Shown here: positions 23,531 to 34,945 of the stretch, piece by piece
How positions within the stretch are numbered: position 1 is the stretch's first letter
How the letters are laid out: each line of letters begins with the position of its first letter
Source: Norana najaformis
Lineage: Eukaryota; Annelida; Clitellata; Crassiclitellata; Hormogastridae
Length of the DNA: 64,000 bases
Direction: 5' to 3'
Assembly (NCBI GenBank): GCA_964023275.1
Contig: OZ029914.1
Span: forward strand, 45,385,437-45,449,436
The notes under the pieces: generated by a model
What the model was told of the DNA's origin: nothing
The model's input: the letters and a program-made list of their open reading frames with translations, nothing else
Database searches by the model: none
Position numbers and translations under genes: made by a program

Positions 23531-23817
23531 GTAATTGTAATTGTAACTGTAATCAGACATTTATAAATCTTAGCACTTCAGTCAGGTCTTTGGGCATTGT
23601 GTTTTTAACAAGCAAATAATGGGTCGGTTTCAACCGTGTCGGCTCCTTCTGGTATGGTACCTGGGTACCTGGACCGAACTCTACGCGTATCGGGTATTTT
23701 CCTTGTCTGTTTGTATGTCTGCCTTAATCCCGCTTCTATCTGGTTACGTTTTAGGTGTGGACTCTTGTGGTCTTGAGTTTGGATCACAACCCGTCTCAAT
23801 TCAGGCAAGGTATATTG
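23369..23817 (-). pseudogene. Broken copy of the unassigned exon at 42778-43183
   Basis: Encodes YTLPELRRV, SPHLKRNQIEAGLRQTYKQ and YEQRMFEREALNFQSS in two frames. The acceptor AG of the sister copy is lost, there is a frameshift after IPDTRRVR, and about 45 bp of a LINE tail (GTAATTGTAATTGTAACTGT...) is inserted at about 23530-23575. The donor GTAAGT and its phase are kept. Confidence 0.55.
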
Positions 23818-24054
23818 TGGCCTCCTTCACCGAGTTTCACAGGATCTCTTGTCCTCTCGCTATCTAGAATTCGTCAGTCCGATGATCGTTTGTTTGCAGA
23901 TAAAACCTTTATTTAATAAGGGCGCCCTAAACTTAAGATATTGGCCTAAAGCAACGGTTGGCGTCTCTTTTGATCCAACACCTGCAATTGTTTATTGTGG
24001 AGTTGCAGTGAAACACACTTATTTGTTTTACACTTACAGGTACAGTTACAGTTA

Positions 24055-24300
24055 ATAGGCTAAATAAGCGATATGGCTTTTAGTGTCTATTTTTCTCCAT
24101 CCAACTGTCAAGTTTTATCTTGAAACTGTTCAAGCTTGGTGCCAATATTACTTCTTCTGTTAGCCCGTTCCAGCGCTCTACAATCCTCTGGCTGAAGAAG
24201 AATTTTCTAATGTCCAATCGCACCCTAATACGATAAAGTTTCAGACTGTGTCCTCTTAAATGTCCCAGTGCTGCCCTCTGGAAGAAGTATACCTGTTTAA
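24055..24300 (-). mobile_element. LINE RT C-terminus, third family
   Basis: The minus strand encodes LGHLRGHSLKLYRIRVRLDI, RKFFFSQRIVERWNGLTEEV and SLNSFKIKLDSWM, the well-known C-terminal block of non-LTR reverse-transcriptase proteins. A fragment without RT catalytic domain. Not seen at the sister position in the duplicated segment. Confidence 0.8.
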
Positions 24301-24479
24301 AATTGAATTAAACAAATAAGCTGTTAAAGTGTCACAAACCAATTGAAGGGATTAAAACAACTTAAATATAAATTAATATCTTACTTGATTTCTGTATTGT
24401 TGAAATAAAATTATTATAATATTATAGTTACATTCTACTTTTACATCCTTGTACGCCACAGACAGTTCACAATGCCACA

Positions 24480-25090
24480 TCCATTGTCACTTTGAACTAG
24501 CCAAGTTATTTTATGGTAGCTTCAGACTATAAAGAAGTGTTTCGTTCTTATAGGCTGTCACGAAACGGTGGCCAGCAATTTATGGCCATGCACCTAGTAA
24601 GCTGCGTCACGATGCAGCCACTAGCGAGGTCGTAAAATACTACAGGTGTACGGTGTTTCTTAATAAGCGGCTCGCAGGTATACCTATTCGGGTATGTTAA
24701 CGCCACTTTCTTGAATTCTTTCGTCATGACTTTTTCACGCAGACAGTAACGTTTGATTAAGCAAGCGCATCTCGTTGTTCCTCCACGGAATCGGATGTTA
24801 ACATCTGCAAAATTCTGGCTGTTTGTGGCAAAAGAGCAAACACGGCTTGAATCTTGAAACAGTTCGTTTGGGCGTTTCGTGTCTCTACAGCTTAACCAGG
24901 CCAGCTCGACACATACAAGTCTATGCGGATGTAGTTAGCTAGCTGTCTGAGCAGGTGAATGAACGTGGCTGTAAACTGGTAAACTAAACGAAATTGGAAA
25001 GAATATTAAACAGGTATGAGTATTCTGCATATATTTTCAATGTTGTTGCATAAAACCTCTACAGTGCCATGCTATACGAAAGCCTCGTAG
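24480..25090 (+). promoter_or_regulatory. Conserved upstream block of MARVEL copy 2
   Basis: Homologous to the blocks at 13430, 37351 and 43230. ATATTAAACAG|GTATGAGTATTC gives a possible 5' exon donor at 25014, and the aligned base pair is GT in copies 1 and 4 but CT in copy 3. The upstream part has the motif GAACTAGCCAAGTTATTTTA. Inferred role only. Confidence 0.45.
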
Positions 25091-25099
25091 AATCAGAAT

Positions 25100-26220
25100 T
25101 AATTTTAAGCAAACATTGTGTTGTTGTGTTACGTTGCCAAGAAATTTAATTATGCCGAATAAGAACTGCTTAGAATTACTATTCAACGACAACTTCAATG
25201 GTGATCAACGACTCACTGGAAGAGTGAAAAAACAACGCAAAGAAACGAGCATGGGTGTTCGCGAAGCATTCACTTAACATGGTAACGCCGACCAGCAGGT
25301 GTATTTTTCAAATGGAAACAAAATGCTGCTAACTTGTATCTTTTTAGATACAATATGCAACTAATGAGTAAGCCTTGAACGAACTTCAGGCTTTCGCAGG
25401 TCTATACTAGAATGCCTATGCATACCCATGCTAATTTAAACCGTTTGGCAATCAGAATGCCTCAGAAATTACACTTTAAATTTTAGTTGACAGTTTACTA
25501 GTTAGTGAAGCTATTTTAAAACTCTTATCTTGACTACTTAATGCCAGTTAACAAGTTGGCTTTGAAGTAGGCTATCCATAAAGTAGCTTTTAATAACACT
25601 GGCACAAATAAAAAACGGGTAAAATGAACTAATCGACATGCACTCTACTTAGACATATGAGCCATATTATATTATGTCTCGCTTGTTACTGTTATCCTAA
25701 CTGATCTAAACTTTAAGTAGGCATATGAGCTATCGTCCAGTTGGCTATTTACCCAAAACACGTTTTCATAGTAGGCGATTTGACTTATAATACTAATATC
25801 AGCCGTAATCAATAAATAACCTGAACAAGAGTACTTCCTGTTCATTGGAAATTTCAAGCACAGTGTGATTCGTTGTAGCTCAGTATGTTATAGGCCTACT
25901 TATTATACATGTTCAGTGATACTTGCCCTACACCAAGTGACGGCACTTTATAGAGGTCTCGAGTTTCAAAGGTATTATGGTGATAAGCAGACCAACGTGT
26001 CATGGATGTTGTATTGACGCATGGTATGATTTTGTGATTACGCATGATATTATTACACAGGCGTTCTTGTCAACTTAAGAGAACCTACGTAATTGTATAA
26101 TTCTTAGCAGTAAACAGGCCTTTTGTAAAGTAGTATTTAGTAAAATAGTATTCATTTCACGGACGAGCGGCACTGATGGTGATACCATAGGATGGATAAC
26201 ACACTGATGGTCTAACCAAG
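25100..26220. repeat. Tandem segmental duplication B, left copy (pairs with 37760-38660)
   Basis: About 90% similar by eye to the region downstream of 37760, for example ACATATGAGCCATATTATAT and GTAGCTCAGTATGTTATAGG in both. No gene seen. Confidence 0.8.
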
Positions 26221-26229
26221 GGGGATGAG

Positions 26230-26690
26230 CCCAAGTACTTAAGGAAAACGATAAGGAAGAAAGAAGGAAGGAGAGAAGGAAGAAAGAAAAGAAAGGAAGG
26301 ATGGAAGGAATAAAAGAAGGAAGAAAAGAAGGAAGGAAAGAAAGAAAGAAAGAAAGAAGGAAAGAAAGAAGGAAGCGAAGAAGGAAAAGAAAGGAAGGAA
26401 GGAAGGAGAGAAGGAAGGAAGGACGAAATGAAAGAAGGAAGAAAAGAAGGAAGGAAGGAATGAAAGAAAGAAGGAAGGAAGGAAAGAAGGAAGGGAAGAA
26501 AGAAAAGAAAGGAAGGAAGGAAGGAGTAAGAGAGAAGGAAGGACGAAATAAAAGAAGGAAGAAAAGAAGGAAGGAAAGAATGAAAGAAAGAAGGAAGGAA
26601 GGAAAGAAGGAAGGGAAGAAAGAAAAGAAAGGAAGGAAGGAATAAAGGGGAGAAGGAAGGAAGGAAGGGTTTATTTCTGGTCTCCTAAAC
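26230..26690. repeat. (GGAA/GAAA)n purine tract
   Basis: About 460 bp of GGAA/GAAA with higher-order units of about 120 bp. The sister tract is at 38664-38935. The long Lys/Glu/Arg and Ser/Phe/Leu open frames here are low-complexity artefacts. Confidence 0.92.
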
Positions 26691-26779
26691 CCGACGTTAT
26701 TTAACTTTGTTTCCCCGACTCCAGGTTTGCAAATCTGCAAATATCACATGCATTTCAGGTGTTCGTATCCCCGCCATGC

Positions 26780-26855
26780 GCTAGATACAACTAGCATATT
26801 ATATAGCGCTACATTGGCGAGATGCATCTTGTTGTATGCTATCTAGTTGTATCTA
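26780..26855. repeat. Inverted repeat (degraded sister of 39034-39108)
   Basis: CTAGATACAACTAGCAT against ATGCTATCTAGTTGTATCTA, with an ATATAGCGC-containing loop. Confidence 0.7.
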
Positions 26856-26899
26856 CTATAGGGGGCATAATCAGATTTTATAATCCCACACCGTTTAAT

Positions 26900-27725
26900 G
26901 ATAACCCCTTTTCTACAAGGCTCTAAACAAACGCGTCAATCTGAATGGGAATCCATTGGTTAGGTTCTATGCGTGTGCGGATGCCCTACAGTGGAGACTT
27001 TTCTACAGTTGTACTGAGTACTAATGAACCTTTGGTATATAAGACTTCGATATCATTTAGACTGGCGAAGGCAACGCTTTTGCAAAGTACATGATAGGCA
27101 TTATGCTAAATTTAGAGATAATTTAAATTCAAACGTGTAGGCCACGAGGATTGTGTTGTTCTGCAGGCCATTTCCGATCTTGTAAGCTAATGCTTGGCGA
27201 CTGTGCGTGTCACAGGCCGAAATGAGACCAATGATCTATATTAACATTAACAGTTCATTAGTTAGCCACCTACGGGCACTTCTATAGGTCTCGGTGAATT
27301 CCGAATAATTCGGTTATGGGCTTAAGGCTTGTATGTTTGCAATGTAGTCGAAGTTAGGGGTGGTCTGAAAGCTCAGTCAAGCGATGTAACCTAGCCTATA
27401 TAGCACAGTTCATCCTTTTGAGACTCAGTGCTGCCGACACTGGAGAAAACGCTCTTGACCCAAATGCATGCAGAGCAGAAAGCCACTGTTCCATATAGAC
27501 CGCAGTCATAGCTGCGTGTCATATCTGGCCAAGAGTTCAACACAATCCTTGTCACTGTATAGGTAAGTGAATTACTAAGGGGTAAATTAATAGGCCTTGC
27601 AACCTAAAATTAGCAATGGAGCGGATTCGAACTTGAAATTAATATTTTTTAAAGGCATAACAAAAGGATTAATTTTTAAAGCCATCTGTCTAGAAGTGCA
27701 TTTCTAGATAAGTTACAGCGAGTAA
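26900..27725. other. Probable intron/flank of MARVEL copy 2, no gene
   Basis: Matches 39120-39386 up to ACGAGGATTG, where copy 3 switches to transposon sequence. Otherwise nothing recognised. Confidence 0.45.
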
Positions 27726-27729
27726 TGGG

Positions 27730-28060
27730 GTGACCGATAGTGTGTTGGTTATCATCCAACACACACTAGGTGGGACAGTGCTGGTCCAACATTGTACCAA
27801 TGTGTGTTTGCTGGCTCTTTGCGTATTGGACTTTCAATCCAGATGTCGAGGGTTAAAATCCCGCCAGGGCAGAGAGGCAAATGTGATTACTGCTCCTCTT
27901 ACGTCCCAGGCGAACCCAGCTATAAAAGGAGTACATTTATAGTACACCGGCAATGGGAAGGCCAGGCCGCGAAGAAGAGGATTTGCCACCCAGGCTCATA
28001 TGCCGAGGCTTAGAAAGTGAAGTCGCTAGCACTTCGTACCCAGGACTACCTCTCGGGGTC
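27730..28060 (+). mobile_element. tRNA-like SINE, degraded
   Basis: Box-B-like GGGTTAAAATCCCGCCAGGG at about 27850, then TATAAAAGGAGTACATTTAT and a TATGCCGAGGCTTAGAAAGT end that is also found at about 63508-63540. Confidence 0.55.
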
Positions 28061-28109
28061 AACTTAAGTGTCGGCCTTTCTTCTTTCAAGTGATACGAAG
28101 TGTCGTGTT

Positions 28110-28480
<371 letters not shown>

Positions 28481-28694
28481 AACTAATGATATGTGTATGA
28501 CATACCAATGCAAAACTGAATCTACACACGTGTGTACATATGACGTCATAGGTCTTGTATGTATACACATATACATATATACATATATATATACATATAT
28601 ATTAGGCCAATCAGTTCAAATATATAAGCTAAACTTTAGTTTTAAGCTACATTTTAATTATACATTTGATGGTGATTTTTGCAGTGCTTGAAAT

Positions 28695-28896
28695 ATGGAT
28701 GGAGGAGTACATTTCGGATGTAATCCGCGTTATATACTGACCATACCAGGAATATTGAAGATTGTCGAGATAGTAAGTCGTAAACTGAATTTTAAGTAGA
28801 GATGACAAGTGCAATTATTAGCGTCAAGTGTTCTTTCAGAAATCATTTGAATCTCTCTCTAACAGGTGTGACACAATCGCCACGACATACCTATGC

Positions 28897-28928
<32 letters not shown>

Positions 28929-31485
28929 GTGCATGTGTGTATGTGTGTATGTACGTATGTATGCATGTATGTATATATGTATATATGTATGCATATATGT
29001 TGTATGTATGTTTGTATGTATGTATGTGTGTATGAATGCATGTATGTATGTATGTATGCATGTATGTATATATGTATGCATATATGTTGTATGTATGTTT
29101 GTATGTATGTATGTGTGTATGAATGCATGTATGTATGTATGTATGCATGTATGTATATATGTATGCATATATGTTGTATGTATGTTTGTATGTGTGTATG
29201 TATGTATGTATGTATGTGTGTATGTATGGGTATATATATACATATGTATATATATATGTATGTGTGTGTTTGTATGTAATGTAAGTAAACATTTATGAAG
29301 CGCCTTTCAAGCACCTTCCAAAAGCGCTGCTTGCATGGCTATCTAAATGGTCTAAACAAGTGTGACTTAAGGTAAACAACTTAAGAGAAACAGAAATTGT
29401 GTGTTGAGCTGAATCAGTTCAAAGAGGACATATTATAGTTAAAGGAAGATTGTTCCAAGATGAAGGTCCAATGCACAAAAAATTCCGATGAGTTCGTAAA
29501 TTCCGATGAGTTCGTAATGATGTGCCGAAGCGAGGAACCTGTATATCTCCACGGGCAGTAGAGAGCAGAGATCGGCGATCAGAAGGATTTTCATAACTAG
29601 AACACAAAACTCTTTGGTGTACGCCGGCACAGTGCCCACAATTGCGGACCATCCAAAAAGCAGGATCTTGATCAAATCCTTTTCTCAATAGGAAGCTAGT
29701 AAGGCCTTTCTCGCATATATTGGGGTATTCGGACATTTTGATTGGTTGGTCACTATTCAGGCGGTATAGTCGAGAACCGTCCGGAGCTGATGTACTCTGA
29801 ACTATGGCAGTCCTGTCAGGTAATAATTCGTTGTAGAAAAATACGCTAAAGACTTAATTATGAAGAATTTGACCGGCAGGCATCGTCATTTATGAGTACT
29901 GATGAATTTATTTCATTCTGTAGGTTCTCACTATACTGACATTTGCTTTATCGTTTGGCGGTTATTGGGATGGTGCTGGAGGAGGTTGGGTGGAATTCTG
30001 TGGAATCAGCTGCTGCCTTACCATCGCAATCTGGCTTGTACTCCATCTGCTCAGTGTCATACCACAAATCTTTCTTAACTATTTAATAGTAAGTGCTACG
30101 TCGTTTTTAAATTAAGTAACTGCAAGGGAAGACATTTGTCTTACGTATTTTGTTAAGTGCCACCATTTCATAAGAACTGCTACAGGGGTTGAGTTAGATG
30201 GTTTATCTATAATTATCGTGTAGTAAGTGATGGTGCAATATCCCAGTGGTTAGATTACAGACAGGTCAATCTGTAAGTAGGTGATTTAGATAGCAAGATT
30301 CTTTCCTCTTCTGGTTCTTTTCTCCTTCCTATTCTTATTCTTCACCCTCTTCCGCCTTAGCATGCTTTTTCTCGTCCTCCTTCTTACTTCTCCCTAACTT
30401 CTTCTTATCCTTCTCTTCTCTTCTTCCTCCTTCTCATCCTTCTCGCTTCCTTCTCCTGCCTTTTGTCCTTCTAGATAATTTGTTCAGCAGGAGATGCTTC
30501 TAACTGCAAATCGTAATCCCGAGATTTCTACAGCGCCCAACGAAAGCAAGAGACCAGCTTATTCACAGGCGCTCAGTCAAAACAAAATCGATAGGCAAAA
30601 GGGTTCGGTTCCAGGTCAAGATCCAAAAGTCAGACAGAGAGACAGCGTGTCAGCTACGAGTGGTGGTGTTTGGGTAGGAGAGAAGAGAGATATAAGAGGA
30701 AGAAGGGGTGTAAAATGTAATTTTAATCAGAAATGTGACTAGCGCTTTTCTTCAAGAGAAACTGATCAGAGCCCGTCTCTCTATCCTAACCTGAATGGCG
30801 TTAAAGTTCGTTATCAACAAAAGCTCGCAAGTAAACAAGCAATGCTCGGATAACTAGTGAAGCCACCAGTGGCGGCCTGCCGCGTACAGGCAGAGTCCAA
30901 TCAGCGGATTCCCCTCCAGAAGTGATACATGACGCCATGCTCGGAATTGTAACAAGGACGAGGAACGACAAGAGCCGATGACGTCCGCAGCACACGGTTT
31001 CTCTTCCCGTTCAGCAGCCCTCGCAGATCGGAGCACACGCAAAGTCCGTGGGTATCCATCGAGCCCCTGGTCTGTAGAGGAGAGGCTTTCGTCGCCAGGC
31101 GGCCGTAGAACTTCTTATTTGACGGTAGACGCCACTCCAAAAACTCTCTTTGTCCTTCCTTCTCCGAATCTAAGATTTAGCACACATAGGTCTGCAAGGC
31201 AAAGGCTTGGCTATCAAACGGAAACGTGAATTTCTGAATAGGTTGGCGAGTCCAATGACGACGAAGCTTCGGTCACATGCGAACAAATACTGTTAAAAAC
31301 CGACAAAGTCTGCAGCGAAGTCGACAAAATAAATCTGACACGAAATTCGGTAAAAGTAGATATCGGAACATACAAGAAGTATCGAGAAAATTCCGCTTTA
31401 AGACGAGGAGTTCATCGAACAAACAATATAGACGAAATATGAATCAACATGGCCACGGATATGGCTCCGTGGTACCCGGATATTC

Positions 31486-31578
<93 letters not shown>

Positions 31579-33370
31579 GTTTATGATTATGTTTATTATT
31601 ATTATTATGTTTATTATATTATGGGTAAAGCTAATTATTATTATTGTTGTTGTTGTTGTGGTAACTGTTATTATTACAATTCTAAACCGCATACACGTTT
31701 ATGAACAGGAAGAAAGATTATATTCTTCGTTCCTTTGCGTATCATATAGTTTAGAAATACATGTCCCAGATGAGACAGACTCGCCTAGTTAACTTCGTAT
31801 GAAGGCAATGGCTTGTTTTGGCTAGCATCAAGTCGTTGAGTCAATGGATGCGTTGATTATTTCAGGAGCTGATAATCTATTGCGTCATGATCATCATGCT
31901 GCTGATCAGCGGGATTGTGGCTGCTGTTTATGCTGGCCAGTTCAATCCTGCTTACGTCTATTGGATTTCAGAATTCAGGCGACAAAGAGACACTATTGCC
32001 GCTTGCTCGGTATGAGAATGACGTCAATATAACTTGGATATATGTGGATATGTCGAAGTATTATTTGTTAAAATTGTTTTTTTTAATCTTTCCATAAAAT
32101 TTCTCTAATTTTCTTTGTAAAAACTTGACCAGTTGTGTCTGAACCACATCTATGCTTTCTTTCATGTCCGAACAACACTCATTTCGCTGTCAATGGGGGA
32201 CACTCTGGAATTGAAAAAAACTGGTATAATCTCAATAGTTTTGGCGTCATTACGTGCTGGTAACAAGTAGTGTCGGTTTTTGTAACTACTCACTGACCTC
32301 CATTTATCGCAATGGTAGCAAATGTGTAATAAATTATACCTGTCATCATCACAGTGCAGCACGGTGGTCTAACAGGTAACGAGTTTGGTCAGTGGTTTGC
32401 GGTTGCGGGTTCAACACCGTGTAACGACCCTGGGCAAGTTGTTTGCGCACACTATGCCTCTGTCTCCAAGCAGCATAAGTTGGTACCGGCGTCAGCTGGG
32501 AAGTAAACGTGGCAAGCTCAACAACTGTGGCTTCGAGCTTGCTGTGCGGACTCCGTGAAACAAACTTGGTCAAAATGTTTGCGCATACTTGTCTGCCGCC
32601 AAGCTGTTAAATTAGTTGGGCATGCTAAGAAAAGCAAACGGGTGCCTCTCCATGTAGGCCTATCACTATGGGATATGGATAATTTTACTTTCCTAGACCT
32701 GCTTACTGCCTTAAATGTCAGTTTCATATCTATGTACACTCTAGGCAATGATGCAACACGTGACTTAAAATATTATCTTTTGCAAAGATCGTAGAGCACA
32801 GTAAGATATGACCATTAGGGCATCCTGATGTCCAAAACCCCTTACCCCACAAAAGACTATCAGCTTTTTGGCGCTGTAGTCAAGTTTTGGACCCTATCAA
32901 CGAGGTCGGATTATTTAACTGACCCAAAAAACCGACCTATATCATCTGACCCTGATGTGTTGTCACTCCTTCCCGCTAGGTGGCACAGCTCTTATGCTTT
33001 ATTCGCCACCGTACACGCGAGTTACGTAGTAAAGATCGTAATCGTAAGCTCGAGATTTTACAACTCCCGACGAAAGCCACGTCACGAGAACCAGCTTATT
33101 CACAGGCGCTCAGTCAAAACCAAATCGATAGACAGGAAGGGTTCGGATAGTAAGTGTCGTATCTTAGTAAACTCTTAGATCTTTCCTTTAAGTCTAACGC
33201 TGTTTGTCATTTTGCAGTTTTTTGCCTTTGCGTCAGCTCTAGTCTGCGGAGTCGACGCCATCCTTCAGTTCTTCAATTACAAGAGAGGAAACTTCCAGTC
33301 ATCTACTACCACCAGCAGCAGCACGACAGTCACTAGGACCACCGTTTCTGCTGTCAAGGTCGAATACTAG
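28695..33370 (+). CDS. MARVEL-domain tetraspan protein, copy 2
   Basis: Coding exons 28695-28772, 29924-30088, 31866-32009 and 33218-33370 (TAG), all phase 0. The product is 179 aa. Starts MDGGVHFGCNPRY, with the family signature TIPGILKIVEI, then VLTILTFALSFGGYWDG. TM2 is around CGISCCLTIAIWLVLHL, TM3 around LIIYCVMIIMLLISGIVAA and TM4 around FFAFASALVCGVDAILQFF. The tail is Thr/Ser-rich and ends VSAVKVEY. An acceptor CAG at 28684 just before the ATG implies a non-coding first exon upstream, perhaps in the 24480-25090 block. Nearest relative is copy 4, and exon 2 differs from it at only 7 of 55 residues. Introns contain LINE, SINE, (ATGT)n and (ATT)n repeats. A 4-TM MARVEL membrane-trafficking type is inferred. 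No orthologue assigned. Confidence 0.85.
28897..29280. repeat. (ATGT)n array with 87-bp higher-order repeat
   Basis: Within the tetramer array, a unit starting GCATATATGTTGTATGTATG recurs at 28991, 29078 and 29165, exactly 87 bp apart. Intron 1 of MARVEL copy 2. All six frames look open because the period is four. Confidence 0.9.
29285..29740 (-). mobile_element. LINE 3' end, fourth family (intron 1 of copy 2)
   Basis: The minus strand encodes ARGDIQVPRFGTSLRTHRN and CIGPSSWNNLPLTI, an RT C-terminus, ending in GCGCTTCATAAATGTTTACT. The orthologous insertion is at 46486-46900 in copy 4, so it predates the duplication. A short stretch, TTCGTAAATTCCGATGAG, is doubled here but single in copy 4. 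Confidence 0.75.
30508..30710 (-). mobile_element. LINE family 1, 3' end (intron 2 of copy 2)
   Basis: Antisense copy: AATCCCGAGATTTCTACAGC at the left, CT-rich UTR complement at the right. Not found at the matching place in copy 4. Confidence 0.68.
31480..31665. repeat. (ATT)n microsatellite
   Basis: About 120 bp nearly pure, then interrupted. The related tract in copy 4 intron 2 is at 48905-49005. Confidence 0.9.
32345..32620 (+). mobile_element. tRNA-derived SINE (intron 3 of copy 2)
   Basis: CACGGTGGTCTAACAGGTAA (box A region) and GCGGGTTCAACACC (box B at about 32408), followed by CCCTGGGCAAGTTGTTTGCG as in 6440-6650. A second, more decayed unit follows to 32620 and corresponds to 49690-49910 in copy 4. 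Confidence 0.7.
33018..33145 (-). mobile_element. LINE family 1 fragment abutting intron 3 acceptor region of copy 2
   Basis: GATCGTAATCGTAAGCTCGA to GATAGACAGGAAGGGTTCGG, antisense UTR of family 1. It ends about 70 bp before the exon 4 acceptor at 33217. Confidence 0.65.
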
Positions 33371-33667
33371 GTCTAGTTCTTCTAAAACTGCCAACTTATC
33401 GACAGATTAGGCCTACTGCCCTTAGCAAAGCAATTTATATTCCGAAATTTTTCTGTATTTAGTTTAGCTTATCGCCACTAAACGGTACATAATTCAGACG
33501 AAATCTGAAACTTCGGGTTCTCCAGTGACCCCATGCGCTATATTTAAGTTGCTACAGCACCTTGCTGATGCTGCTTAGGCTTGTATCGGGGTGTAGCCTA
33601 CACGCATGTGAGAGTTCCCCATTTTTAACGATCTGAATTTTTGCTGGGTTAAGCATAATTTGTGTAA

Positions 33668-33868
33668 CGAATTTATCGTAATCGTAATTCCGAGATTTCT
33701 ACTGCGCCCAACGAAGGCCGTGCCGCGGGGACCAGCTTATTCACAGGCGTTCAGTCAAAACAAAATCGATAGGCAAAAGGGTTCGGTTCCAGGTCAAAAT
33801 CCAAGTCAGACGGAGAGACAGCGTGGCAGTTATGGCGGGTGTCTGGGGTTGGATATGACAGAAATAAG
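33668..33868 (-). mobile_element. LINE family 1 insertion in the 3' flank of copy 2 only
   Basis: ATCGTAATCGTAATTCCGAG to AGAGGAAGG interrupts a stretch that is continuous in copies 3 and 4 (AACGAGTTTTCTTGTGTCGC). A TTTAT on both sides may be the target-site duplication. Confidence 0.75.
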
Positions 33869-33949
33869 AGGAAGGTTTATAGGTTTTGGCAATGTCGGGC
33901 CATTTACTTAACATTTCTACACTCATATTATTGTCACGATTCGCTTTTT

Positions 33950-34800
33950 AGCTTAGTTCTGCTTTGTTTATGTACGTAGATGGGGTTAGGATTTATATTT
34001 CATTACGGTCTACGTAGGCTCTAGAAAGCCACATTGGCCTATCAGCATTTAAGGAAATCGTTGCGTGAGATACGGTTGTCGACTGGTTGTGCTCTCTACT
34101 TGTAACGTGGACAGCTCGAGTTCGAGTCCTCCATGCAGGGCGGTCGTTCTTTAAGGACTACGAGCAATTCTTTTACGCAAAACTACTCACCGCCATATTT
34201 GATGCTTAGTGATGTAGAGGCACTATAGGGGTCGTCCATAAAGGACGTTCACAAAAATGACCCACTTTGGACCCTCCATTCTGTGGCGGATTTAGCTATA
34301 GGCTCCCCCCGCGCTCCTCTTGGTTATATACCGGCGCCCTCAGACAAGTCACGTGCATGATGGACTGCCAGACTGTGGCGCCCCTCGGGAAATGCTCTTG
34401 CCCCTCCACCCAAGCAATCTTGGATCCGCCCTGCCTTCAGTCCCCTTACCCGCATTTGGCATCCCTCTGGCTCTCTTTGCACACGTCCAAACGTCAGCAG
34501 AGTACTAAGATTAGATGTTGATACTGTTGCGACCACCAGAGGGACTCAGATTGGTGTTTAAGGCACAGGCTGTACAGAAATAACTATTTACCAAATTCAG
34601 AAGCGAACGTCCGCATTGGACATAACCACTCCCCTTGTATGTAATTGGGTGACCTCTTCTCCTCTTTGAGGATGTCCTTTATGGACGACCCCGTTCAGAT
34701 ACTAAATGGAATTTTAGCATGGTGTTCCCATCACACTTTATCCAAGGTCAGTGTTTGCCCATTGTCTGGTGAAGACCTGGTTTTGGGACAAGAAAAGTTC
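33950..34800. repeat. Downstream flank shared by copies 2 and 3, with tRNA-like motif
   Basis: Similar to 41140-41760, for example GAAAGCCACATTGGCCTATC. GAGTTCGAGTCCTCCATGCAGG (34119 on) resembles a box B. Copy 4 lacks this segment through a deletion between about 50553 and 50566. No gene. Confidence 0.6.
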
Positions 34801-34945
34801 CAACTATGAATAGGCTTCTGCCTCATATAGCACGAAATTCCCTTCTTACTAAGGCCTGAAGCATCAAATTTCATTGGTTAAGTAGGTGTACAGAAGAGCC
34901 CACCACGATAAGCATATACTGTACTTCCATATTCACATAAAACTT

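Noticed and set aside
26075-26740. 221-codon Ser/Phe/Leu-rich open frame and its 114-codon Lys/Glu/Arg-rich antisense frame
   Set aside because: Entirely produced by the GGAA/GAAA microsatellite; the same artefact recurs at 38602-39097.
28828-29314. Long open frames of Met/Cys/Tyr/Val or Thr/His/Ile in both strands
   Set aside because: The period-4 ATGT array leaves all frames open; there is no gene context.
31844-32032. 62-codon open frame overlapping MARVEL copy 2 exon 3
   Set aside because: A different frame from the true exon (31866-32009); the true frame continues the family alignment and ends at a GTATGAG donor.
34267-34536. Overlapping open frames of 60-84 codons on both strands
   Set aside because: Sequence is shared repeat flank of units 2 and 3, and frames are not conserved at 41390-41470.
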